Shown: positions 1 to 6,048 of the stretch, one piece after another | Layout of the letters: each line of letters opens with the position of its first letter | Position numbering within the stretch: the stretch's first letter is position 1 | NCBI GenBank assembly: GCA_945906015.1 | Contig: CAMDQV010000127.1 | Location: 1 to 6,048 of the forward strand | DNA length: 6,048 nucleotides | DNA from: Pedobacter schmidteae | Lineage (GTDB): Bacteria; Bacteroidota; Bacteroidia; Sphingobacteriales; Sphingobacteriaceae | Reading direction: 5' to 3' | Translations under genes and position numbers: made by a program | Notes under the pieces: model-generated | Database searches by the model: none | What the model was told of the DNA's origin: nothing | Seen by the model: the letters and a program-made list of their open reading frames with translations, nothing else

Positions 1-1
1 A

Positions 2-391
2 CCTCCTGCTGTTCAGGTACAGGTTAACTTAAAGCCTGATCTGATAGATATATCAACTATTGTCATCCTTTTTGATTTTGATAAGTCGGAAGTCAAAGAG
101 TCTGAAATGATCAAACTTTGCGAAGTCATTGAAATCTTCAAAAAGCAAAAACAGTATTTTACATTGAATATCTCCGGCCATACCGATATCAAAGGTAGCC
201 TGGAGTATAATTATGATCTTTCAGCACGTAGAAATAAGGCCGTTATTGAGGCAGTTAACAACTTGATGGGCCAGAAGATAAGGATACCTGCTGTTAGTAA
301 GTCGTATACCCAGCCAGTTGCCAACAATGAAACAGATGATGGCCGCCAGGCTAATCGTAGGGTGGAGCTGGTATTTGTGAAGAAGAATTGA
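2..391 (+). CDS. OmpA family protein, C-terminal peptidoglycan-binding domain (5' end outside window)
   Basis: The reading frame is open from base 2 to the TGA at 389-391 and gives 129 residues, so the true start lies upstream. The Met codon at 107 is internal: the residues before it (ILFDFDKSEV, about 22-31) form the first strand of the OmpA/MotB domain. The GHTD motif follows at 59-62. An LSARR motif places Arg77 fifteen residues after Asp62, the spacing of the Asp/Arg pair that binds diaminopimelate in characterised OmpA domains. The ending NRRVELVFVKKN, with NRRVE preceded by DDGRQA, is also typical. By family knowledge the domain sits in the periplasm and attaches an outer-membrane protein or lipoprotein non-covalently to peptidoglycan. 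The N-terminal half is not visible, so it could be a beta-barrel, a PD40/WD40-like repeat protein or a lipoprotein. Confidence is high for the domain and low for the specific protein. Confidence 0.93.
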   Translation, partial: PPAVQVQVNLKPDLIDISTIVILFDFDKSEVKESEMIKLCEVIEIFKKQKQYFTLNISGHTDIKGSLEYNYDLSARRNKAVIEAVNNLMGQKIRIPAVSKSYTQPVANNETDDGRQANRRVELVFVKKN

Positions 392-525
392 TAGGGCAAT
401 CAACTAACAATGACATTGATCATGTCTGTTTGAATCATAAGATTATTAAGACCTGTTAAAAACTTCCCGCTAACATTTTCTGGCGATAACTTATATTTAC
501 AATTCGATAGAATATCAATAATAGG

Positions 526-3500
526 ATGAGTGAAGAAATAGAAAATACGGAAGGCGAAAACATACATACGGAAGGGTTACATAATGTAATATCGCTTTCT
601 GGTTTATATGAAAACTGGTTTTTAGATTATGCATCCTATGTGATCCTGGATCGTGCGGTACCTCATATTCATGACGGGCTAAAGCCTGTTCAACGCCGTA
701 TTTTACATTCGCTAAAAGAAATGGATGATGGCCGCTTCAATAAGGCGGCAAACGTTATTGGCAATACAATGAAGTATCATCCCCATGGTGATGCTTCGAT
801 AGGTGATGCCATGGTTCAGATCGGACAAAAGAATTTGCTGATTGATACACAGGGAAATTGGGGCGACCCGATAACCGGTGATTCTGCGGCAGCTCCCCGT
901 TACATCGAAGCCAGATTATCTAAATTCGCTATCGAAGTTGTTTTTAATCCGGATACAACTGAATGGCAGAGTAGTTATGATGGAAGAAATAAGGAGCCGG
1001 TTACGCTTCCTGTTAAATTTCCTCTTTTGCTTGCCCAGGGTGCCGACGGCATTGCTGTTGGTCTGGCAACCAAGATCATGCCTCATAATTTTATGGAACT
1101 GATTGACGCTTCCATTGAAGTTTTGAAGGGTAATCGACCAGACCTGCTTCCTGATTTTCAGATGGGTGGCATGGCAGATTTTAGTAATTATAGTGAAGGT
1201 ATGCGTGGTGGGAAGATCAGAGTGCGCGCAAAGATCGTGGAACGAGATAAAAAAACCCTTGCTATAACCGAAATACCCTATACAACTACCACCGGCGGAT
1301 TAATAGACAGTGTGATTGCTGCTAACGATAAGGGTAAGATCAAGATCAAAAAGATTGAGGATAACACTGCTAAAAATGTAGAGATCATCATTCATCTTGC
1401 TCCGGGAATTTCTCCTGATGTAACTATCGATGCGCTTTATGCCTTTACAGATTGCGAAGTTTCAATTTCTCCAAATACCTGTATAATAAAAGGCGATAAG
1501 CCTTATTTCATGAGTGTGAATGATATTCTCATTGAAAGTACGCATCATACAAAAAACCTCCTGAAGCTTGAACTTGAAATAAAGCTTGCCGAGCTAAAGG
1601 AAAAGATATTTTTCAGTTCATTGCTTAAAATCTTTATACAGGAAGGAATGTATAAGAATCATGAGTATGAAAGTTCAGGTAATTTTGATACGGTGGTAGA
1701 GGTGTTAAACAAACTCTTTGAGCCATTCTTTCCGCAGTTTTATCGGGAAATACTTCCCGAAGACTATAAAAAGCTGATCGATAAGCCAATGAGTAGTATT
1801 ACCCGCTTTGACCTTAAAAAATCAGATGAGCAATTGCTCACGCTTGAGAGTGATATTAAAGAAGTAAACAAGTTTCTGAAACACTTAACAGATTATGCCA
1901 TTGCCTGGTTTGAAAAGTTGAGGGCTAAATACGGAAGCGGGAGGGAGCGTAAAACAGAGATCAGAGCATTTGACAAGGTAGAAGCTTCAAAAGTGGCGTT
2001 GGCCAATGTTAAATTGTATATGAACCGTGAAGATGGTTTTATTGGCACATTATTGCGTAAAGATGAATTTGTATGTGATTGTTCGGATCTGGATGAAGTG
2101 ATCGTTTTTAGGGAAGATGGAAAGTTTAATGTTTCTAAAGTAGCTGAAAAGACGTTTGTTGGTAAGGGGATATTGCATGCGCAGGTATTCAAAAAGAGCG
2201 ATGAGCGTACTGTTTATAATTTGATCTATAAGGATGGTGAAAACGGTACTTCCTATATCAAAAGATTCTCTGTATTAGGCGTTACCCGCGACAAGGAATA
2301 CGACCTAACTAAGGGTGTAAAAGGCTCAAAAGTATTATACTTTACTCCAAATCCAAATGGAGAGGCTGAGATCGTAACTATTCAGTTAAAACCACATTCT
2401 AAACTTAAAAAATTGCAGTTCGACATTGATTTTGCAGATCATGTGATTAAGGGCCGCAGTTCAATGGGAAATATTGTAACTAAGTATCCAGTAAAGAAAG
2501 TTCTTCAAAAAAGCAAGGGTGTATCAACATTATCAGGGCGTAAGATCTGGTTTGATGAGATTCTTAAGCGACTTAATGTAGATGGAAGAGGAAAATACCT
2601 GGGTGAGTTTGATGGCGATGACCGGATATTGACGGTGAATCAGCAAGGAATTTACGAGCTAAGCAGCTTTGACCTAAGCAATCATTTTGACGACCATCTA
2701 CTGTTGATTGAGAAGTATAATCCTGAAAAGATATTTGCATTGATCTATCTAGAGGGGAAATCAGGTAGCCATTATTTGAAGCGATTTGTATTTGAAAACA
2801 CTTCTATCGGGAAGAAAACGAGTGTGATCAGTGAAGAGTCAGGTTCGAAATTGGTCTTTATTTCAGGACATTCAAAGCCAATGATCAGGCTTGAGCTTAT
2901 CAAGGGAAAAACAAAAATACCGGAAGTTTCTGATATCGATCTTGCTGATGCTATTGAGGTAAAGGGAATGAAGGCTATGGGTAACAGACTTAGTCTGCAT
3001 GAAGTAAAAAACATTGAAATTCTCCATTCACCTGTCGAAGAGCAGGAAGATGAAATAGTGGAAGAGGTTTCTGATGTTACCTTCTCTGAACAGGAGGCTC
3101 CTGGATTTAATCAGACAAACCTAGTTTCTGTGTCTGCCAGAGATATTGAAGTAGCAGATGAAAATGACAACGATAAACCTGGACCTCTCAATAAATTAGC
3201 TGAAAACTCTGAAATAGATGATTCGGATATAGATATAGCGCTAAATGTTGAGATCATACCTGAAGTGCAGATTGAGAATTTCAAAGAGCCTGATAGTGCA
3301 TCAGAGCCTGAATATTTAGAAGAGGAGACCATTCCTGAACCAGAAATAATTTCGGAAATCCAGATCGAAAGCTCGAAAGAACCAGCCAGATCTGTACGGG
3401 CAAAAAAATCTGCTCTGAGTTCTGAGACTACTCCTGAAAGAGTCCCAGAAGTACAAGATGAAAGCGCTAAAGAGCCAGAAAAACCAGTTAAAAAAATTGA

Positions 3501-3564
3501 TTTTGAGATCACCAACCTAGATGATCTGGAAATTGATGATAAGGGTCAGTTGGGATTGTTCTAA
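526..3564 (+). CDS. parC: DNA topoisomerase IV subunit A (ParC-type), with long acidic C-terminal tail
   Basis: This is the DNA-cleaving subunit of a type IIA topoisomerase. With ParE it would decatenate daughter chromosomes and relax supercoils in the cytoplasm, using ATP. The N-terminal breakage-reunion domain spans about 20-480. It contains the winged-helix segment YHPHGDASIGDAMV (84-97) and the active site AAAPRYIEARLS, where Tyr126 is the nucleophile next to Arg125. Strand-passage tower and coiled-coil segments follow to about 480. Residues 500-833 form a GyrA/ParC-type beta-pinwheel domain made of two similar halves. Residues 835-1012 are a Glu/Pro/Ser-rich, probably disordered tail ending in QLGLF. 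The protein is longer than E. coli ParC (752 residues), mainly because of the tail. The QRDR serine is replaced by Ala90, while Asp94 keeps the acidic position. I call it ParC rather than GyrA because the active-site region resembles Bacteroidota ParC from memory; no parE is visible. The ATG has only an AGG directly against it, so no useful Shine-Dalgarno sequence supports the start. The N-terminal 20 residues are poorly conserved in type, so a slightly later start cannot be excluded. Confidence 0.95.
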   Translation: MSEEIENTEGENIHTEGLHNVISLSGLYENWFLDYASYVILDRAVPHIHDGLKPVQRRILHSLKEMDDGRFNKAANVIGNTMKYHPHGDASIGDAMVQIGQKNLLIDTQGNWGDPITGDSAAAPRYIEARLSKFAIEVVFNPDTTEWQSSYDGRNKEPVTLPVKFPLLLAQGADGIAVGLATKIMPHNFMELIDASIEVLKGNRPDLLPDFQMGGMADFSNYSEGMRGGKIRVRAKIVERDKKTLAITEIPYTTTTGGLIDSVIAANDKGKIKIKKIEDNTAKNVEIIIHLAPGISPDVTIDALYAFTDCEVSISPNTCIIKGDKPYFMSVNDILIESTHHTKNLLKLELEIKLAELKEKIFFSSLLKIFIQEGMYKNHEYESSGNFDTVVEVLNKLFEPFFPQFYREILPEDYKKLIDKPMSSITRFDLKKSDEQLLTLESDIKEVNKFLKHLTDYAIAWFEKLRAKYGSGRERKTEIRAFDKVEASKVALANVKLYMNREDGFIGTLLRKDEFVCDCSDLDEVIVFREDGKFNVSKVAEKTFVGKGILHAQVFKKSDERTVYNLIYKDGENGTSYIKRFSVLGVTRDKEYDLTKGVKGSKVLYFTPNPNGEAEIVTIQLKPHSKLKKLQFDIDFADHVIKGRSSMGNIVTKYPVKKVLQKSKGVSTLSGRKIWFDEILKRLNVDGRGKYLGEFDGDDRILTVNQQGIYELSSFDLSNHFDDHLLLIEKYNPEKIFALIYLEGKSGSHYLKRFVFENTSIGKKTSVISEESGSKLVFISGHSKPMIRLELIKGKTKIPEVSDIDLADAIEVKGMKAMGNRLSLHEVKNIEILHSPVEEQEDEIVEEVSDVTFSEQEAPGFNQTNLVSVSARDIEVADENDNDKPGPLNKLAENSEIDDSDIDIALNVEIIPEVQIENFKEPDSASEPEYLEEETIPEPEIISEIQIESSKEPARSVRAKKSALSSETTPERVPEVQDESAKEPEKPVKKIDFEITNLDDLEIDDKGQLGLF
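2089..3015 (+). repeat. Tandem half-repeat inside the ParC beta-pinwheel domain
   Basis: Protein residues 522-659 and 698-830 are diverged copies of the same segment. Matching landmarks recur at 170-176 residue spacing: NLIYKDG (565-571) with ALIYLEG (738-744), SYIKRF (576-581) with HYLKRF (749-754), GSKVLYF (600-606) with GSKLVFI (773-779), and DIDFADHVIKGRSSMGN (633-649) with DIDLADAIEVKGMKAMGN (803-820). The last pair resembles the blade-closing region of GyrA/ParC pinwheels, where the GyrA-box lies. The similarity is visible at protein level only; I saw no DNA-level identity, so this is an old duplication and not a recent one. Confidence 0.8.
3250..3477 (+). repeat. Three imperfect 31-residue repeats in the ParC acidic tail
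   Basis: A 14-residue unit occurs three times at exactly 31-residue (93-base) spacing: EIIPEVQIENFKEP (909-922), EIISEIQIESSKEP (940-953) and ERVPEVQDESAKEP (971-984). The 17-residue spacers are much less alike; the first is rich in Glu and Pro, and the second is basic around RAKKS. The codons have diverged strongly, so the period survives in the protein more than in the DNA. The region is predicted to be disordered from its Glu/Pro/Ser composition. Confidence 0.8.
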
Positions 3565-3623
3565 TCGTTTTTCATATTGCTGCCCTTAGTTGTAGTAGGG
3601 AAAAGTATTTATAACCCGAAAAT

Positions 3624-4151
3624 CTATTTCAATTTATCCCAAAAATCGCGGGTAAACTTGGCTAGTTTTGGTTGAATAACGTGCACGCAATAGGCTTTAT
3701 TAGCATTATTATTAAAATAATCCTGATGATAATCTTCGGCTTCATAGAATTTTGATGCTGGGCTTACTTCAGTAACAATTGGTTGATCAAAAACCATAGC
3801 TTTTTGCAGGTTATCGATCATGTTTTCTGCAATAATCTTTTGTTCCTGATTTTCATAAAATACTACCGAGCGATATTGGGTACCCATATCATTTCCTTGC
3901 CTGTTTAGGGTAGTAGGATTGTGTGTTTTAAAAAACACCAATAATAGATCCTCAAAAGAAATTTCGGCAGGATCATAATCAATGCGGATTATTTCGGCAT
4001 GACCGGTATTACCCTGGCAAATATCTTCATAGGTAGGATTAAGTTTATGGCCTCCCATATAACCTGATACTACCTTCGAAACGCCTTTTAAATTCTGAAA
4101 AACTGCTTCTGTACACCAAAAACAGCCTCCTCCACATGTTGCCTGATCCAT
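3624..4151 (-). CDS. msrA: Peptide-methionine (S)-S-oxide reductase MsrA
   Basis: The enzyme reduces the S-epimer of methionine sulfoxide in proteins and free methionine, with electrons normally from thioredoxin. The 175 residues match the length of a compact single-domain MsrA. The signature GGCFWCTEAVF places the catalytic Cys at residue 10. NPTYEDICQGNTGHAE (38-53) supplies Tyr41 and Glu53, and DMGTQYRS (88-95) supplies Asp88 and Tyr93, which correspond to the substrate-binding and acid-base residues of characterised MsrA enzymes. Cys155 in AYCVHVIQPK near the C-terminus is a candidate resolving cysteine. No signal peptide is present, so it should be cytoplasmic, and no MsrB domain is fused. 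The ATG follows a run of eight A residues and is only nine codons from the catalytic Cys, so there is little room for a later start. The gene converges on parC and lies downstream of a terminator, which suggests its own promoter. Confidence 0.97.
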   Translation of the reverse strand: MDQATCGGGCFWCTEAVFQNLKGVSKVVSGYMGGHKLNPTYEDICQGNTGHAEIIRIDYDPAEISFEDLLLVFFKTHNPTTLNRQGNDMGTQYRSVVFYENQEQKIIAENMIDNLQKAMVFDQPIVTEVSPASKFYEAEDYHQDYFNNNANKAYCVHVIQPKLAKFTRDFWDKLK

Positions 4152-4207
4152 TTTTTTTAATGCAATTTCAAGATTTATTTTGAAAGTATTATAAGCCTAT
4201 GGTAAAG

Positions 4208-4242
4208 AAAAAGGGGAAGTTACTTTGTGACTTCCCCTTTTT
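4208..4242 (-). terminator. Strong intrinsic terminator after the lipoprotein gene, potentially bidirectional
   Basis: A perfect 13-base inverted repeat (4208-4220 and 4230-4242) encloses a 9-base loop. The stem core is GGGGAAGT paired with ACTTCCCC, flanked by A5 and T5, so a U tract follows the stem on either strand. It begins 17 bases beyond the lipoprotein stop codon on the - strand, the expected place for its terminator. It lies 56 bases upstream of msrA and should separate the two transcripts. Confidence 0.92.
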
Positions 4243-4259
4243 TATATTTTGATTTAGTT

Positions 4260-5315
4260 TTATTGATATTGTATATAACTTGGGCGTGGCTTAAGTTTCA
4301 TAAGCTCTGCCGGAGTCATTAAACGCTTTGGAGCTTTTTTGAGGTCGTTTTTGTAGAATAGTTTAAATCCTGTAAACTGTACAGGTTCTGAATAGATAAA
4401 GTGACGATGTGTTCCCATCTTAAGTTCGGGCTCACCCCAACCATCCATGTGCATAACCACTTGAACTTCAGGCCTTAATTTTATATTTTGGTAGTTGGTT
4501 ACCATCTTTTTCGTAAAACGGTGAATAACAAATATCTTAGGGGGTAAGTTATTGGCTTTTACGAGCTTCGCAAGGTAATCAGATACATAATTGATTTCTG
4601 AAGCATCATATGTGCCTATCTTTTTGCCTGGTAAAACGCCTCCTTTCATCGAAAATTCAGGATCTATCCCCAGGTGAACATTTGACATTTTTAGATATTT
4701 TTCTAGACGCGGAAGTTCTTCCCTGATGGTGCTTAATGCTACCTGAATATCAAGAAAAACGATCATTCTTTTTTTCATTCTTGAGATGGTTAATACGGAG
4801 TCGATCTGCTTATCAGGCATTCTATTTCTGTATTTGCCATCTTTCCCAGGATCACCAGCTGCTACCACAGCAATGTAATGTAATGCCGGTTGTACCGGTG
4901 TTTGAGGATCTGCTTTTTCCCATTTGCTAACTTCAGCATAAAGCATTCTGAGCATTTCTTTTGGTGCATACTCTCCAAGAGCCCCCATTTTTTTAGAATA
5001 CAGGTTCCCATAATACGTAACTACTCTTTTATAAGGTAATATTGCCCCAGCAAGAGGGTATGGTTGTTTTTTTACCGGCCATTTTCCGGTAGTATCACCG
5101 TTAGCAAGTTCTTTAATCTTTTTAGTGTAAAGTGCAGTATCTATAGGCTCAGAGGCAGCATTTTCGTCAATTTCTGAATCTGAATTGGCAAGTTCTCCAC
5201 TCGCGTTGATCGCTGATTTGTTTCCTGTTTTGCTAGTTGACTCTGAACAGCTAGTGAATATGGTTGCAAAAGCAAGAAATGCAACGCTTGATATCAGTAA
5301 TTTGGGTTTTATCAT
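4260..5315 (-). CDS. Uncharacterised lipoprotein, putative TIM-barrel-like family shared with Actinobacteria
   Basis: The 351-residue product starts with a basic N-terminus, a hydrophobic stretch (6-20) and a lipobox-like FTSC with the acylated Cys at 23, so it should be an exported lipoprotein. Residues 24-60 form a Ser/Asn/Glu/Asp-rich linker. The folded part runs from about 80 to 351 and carries these landmarks in order: VVTYYGN (98-104), VFLDIQ (186-191), VHLGIDPEFSM (213-223), IGTYDASEIN (232-241), PKIFVIHRF (259-267), VVMHMDGWGEPELK (286-299), FTGFKLFYKND (314-324) and a closing PSYIQYQ. The strand-acidic-residue pattern (LDIQ, GIDPEF, HMDG) suggests a TIM-barrel hydrolase-like fold with Asp189, Asp218, Glu220 and Asp291 as possible active-site residues, but this is inference. 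From memory, the same motifs occur in secreted actinobacterial proteins of unknown function. The substrate is unknown; a cell-surface polysaccharide is possible. The leader contains two CCCCAAA units just before the start and no Shine-Dalgarno sequence. The gene ends in its own terminator. Confidence 0.85.
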   Translation of the reverse strand: MIKPKLLISSVAFLAFATIFTSCSESTSKTGNKSAINASGELANSDSEIDENAASEPIDTALYTKKIKELANGDTTGKWPVKKQPYPLAGAILPYKRVVTYYGNLYSKKMGALGEYAPKEMLRMLYAEVSKWEKADPQTPVQPALHYIAVVAAGDPGKDGKYRNRMPDKQIDSVLTISRMKKRMIVFLDIQVALSTIREELPRLEKYLKMSNVHLGIDPEFSMKGGVLPGKKIGTYDASEINYVSDYLAKLVKANNLPPKIFVIHRFTKKMVTNYQNIKLRPEVQVVMHMDGWGEPELKMGTHRHFIYSEPVQFTGFKLFYKNDLKKAPKRLMTPAELMKLKPRPSYIQYQ

Positions 5316-5388
5316 TATTATTTGGGGTTTGGGGTAGTTATACTATATTAAATTAATGTTTACTTTATTTAATTGCAACTATATTTTC

Positions 5389-6048
5389 TCACATCTTACA
5401 GAACTTTCCAAATACACCCAGAGGCAATTTATATCCTGAACTTGCCTGAAGGTAAAGCTCACCACTTTCTAGGTTTTGCACTTTTGGGAAAGATGAACGA
5501 ATCAGATTTTCAACTATAACAGATGAAAAGCCAAGCGAATAGGTGTTCAAAATAAGAAAATGTTCATCTTGGTCTAGCAATTTAACGACGTCTTCCATCA
5601 TCTCTTTGATATTGTCTTCAAGCTTCCATTTTTCGCCATTTGGGCCATGACCGTAAGCCGGCGGATCGAGTATGATGCCATTGTATTTGCGTCCTCTTTT
5701 AACTTCACGTTTAACGAATTTCAGGGCATCTTCAACGGTCCATCGAATATTTTCTAATCCTGACAAGGTCTGATTTTCATTTGCCCAGCTCACTACCTGT
5801 TTGATTGAATCGACATGAGTAGTTTCAGCACCTGCAGCGCAGGCTGCTAAAGAGGCACCTCCGGTATAGGCGAATAGATTGAGTACTTTTGGTTGTTCGG
5901 TTTTGAAACTTCCGATACACTTAATGATATAGTCCCAGTTGACGGCCTGCTCCGGAAAAATACCCAAATGCTTAAATGAAGTGAGGGCAAGCCTGAACTT
6001 TAAAGTGATAGCTCCATTTTTATAATTAATATGCCATCTATCGGGCGT
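5389..6048 (-). CDS. Class I SAM-dependent methyltransferase, RlmI-like (5' end outside window)
   Basis: The frame is open from the window edge to a TGA at 5389-5391, giving 219 residues of the C-terminal part. It begins TPDRWHINYKNG and then has FKHLGIFPEQAVNW (about 25-38), a conserved lead-in to the catalytic domain. Motif I is NLFAYTGGASLAACAAGA (57-74). HVD (78-80) supplies the acidic residue that usually contacts the SAM ribose. IILDPPAYGHG (125-135) is motif IV; the DPPAYG form is typical of the RlmI/RlmL-K-like group of rRNA cytosine or guanine methyltransferases. The substrate is therefore probably RNA, but it cannot be named from this fragment. A TTG at 5965-5967 should not be taken as the start, because conserved sequence continues upstream of it. 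The missing part is likely under 100 residues if the protein has the usual size of about 300. It lies 73 bases upstream of the lipoprotein gene on the same strand, with no clear hairpin between them, so co-transcription is possible. Confidence 0.92.
   Translation of the reverse strand, partial: TPDRWHINYKNGAITLKFRLALTSFKHLGIFPEQAVNWDYIIKCIGSFKTEQPKVLNLFAYTGGASLAACAAGAETTHVDSIKQVVSWANENQTLSGLENIRWTVEDALKFVKREVKRGRKYNGIILDPPAYGHGPNGEKWKLEDNIKEMMEDVVKLLDQDEHFLILNTYSLGFSSVIVENLIRSSFPKVQNLESGELYLQASSGYKLPLGVFGKFCKM

Noticed and set aside
107..391. A 94-codon gene starting at the ATG at 107
   Set aside because: The same frame is open back to the window edge and the upstream residues form the first strand of the OmpA domain, so the ATG is an internal Met.
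412..426. Inverted repeat GACAT-TGATC-ATGTC after the OmpA gene as a terminator
   Set aside because: The stem is only 5 bases, AT-rich, and is not followed by a U tract.
492..499. TATATTTA as a Bacteroidota -7 element (TAnnTTTG) for parC
   Set aside because: The last base does not match and no TTG lies at the expected distance upstream; in AT-rich DNA this is likely chance.
3111..3515. A 134-codon Ser-rich open frame on the - strand
   Set aside because: It is the antisense shadow of the Glu/Ser-rich ParC tail, has no recognisable domain and lies wholly inside parC. The - strand frames at 1893-2192 and 2772-3014 were rejected for the same reason.
3583..3600. CCCT...AGGG hairpin between parC and msrA as a terminator
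   Set aside because: It has only four paired bases with a ten-base loop and no proper U tract.
4188..4193. TATAAT on the - strand upstream of msrA as a -10 box
   Set aside because: No TTGACA-like element lies 17 bases upstream, and the primary sigma factor of Bacteroidota does not favour this hexamer.
5348..5378. TTG, 20 bases, TAATTTAA on the - strand as a promoter for the lipoprotein gene
   Set aside because: The spacing is right, but the -7 part has two mismatches to TAnnTTTG in a very AT-rich stretch, which is too weak to annotate.
5965..5967. TTG as start codon of the methyltransferase
   Set aside because: The frame is open to the window edge and the conserved FKHLGIFPEQ motif spans this codon, so it is internal.

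Overview
The window looks like ordinary chromosomal DNA from a member of the Bacteroidota, most probably near the Sphingobacteriaceae. That placement is inferred from moderately AT-rich DNA, A-rich leaders without clear Shine-Dalgarno sequences, an OmpA-type outer-membrane protein, a lipoprotein with a Bacteroidota-style signal, and a topoisomerase IV A subunit whose active-site region resembles Bacteroidota ParC as I recall it. I see no rRNA, tRNA, CRISPR array, insertion sequence, phage gene or defence cassette.

The left part reads on the + strand. The window opens inside a gene whose last 129 codons encode an OmpA-like peptidoglycan-binding domain (2-391). After 134 non-coding bases comes a complete, unusually long parC-type gene (526-3564, 1012 residues). 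The right part reads on the - strand. From the right edge leftwards it holds a class I SAM-dependent methyltransferase of the RlmI-like group, whose 5' end lies outside the window (5389-6048), an uncharacterised lipoprotein (4260-5315), a strong hairpin terminator (4208-4242), and msrA (3624-4151). parC and msrA converge across 59 bases.

The genes do not form one pathway. They are housekeeping and envelope functions: chromosome decatenation, repair of oxidised methionine, RNA (or possibly protein) methylation, and envelope anchoring. The terminator between the lipoprotein gene and msrA suggests that these two are separate transcription units.

The most interesting material is in the topoisomerase C-terminal half and in the lipoprotein. 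The ParC C-terminal domain is visibly built from two tandem copies of a unit of about 170 residues. It is followed by an acidic tail of about 180 residues with three repeats spaced exactly 31 residues apart, and the protein ends in QLGLF, which fits the bacterial sliding-clamp-binding pentapeptide. The lipoprotein shares a set of motifs with what I recall as an uncharacterised actinobacterial secreted family, probably with a TIM-barrel-like fold. I found no convincing evidence for a wholly new multi-gene system.
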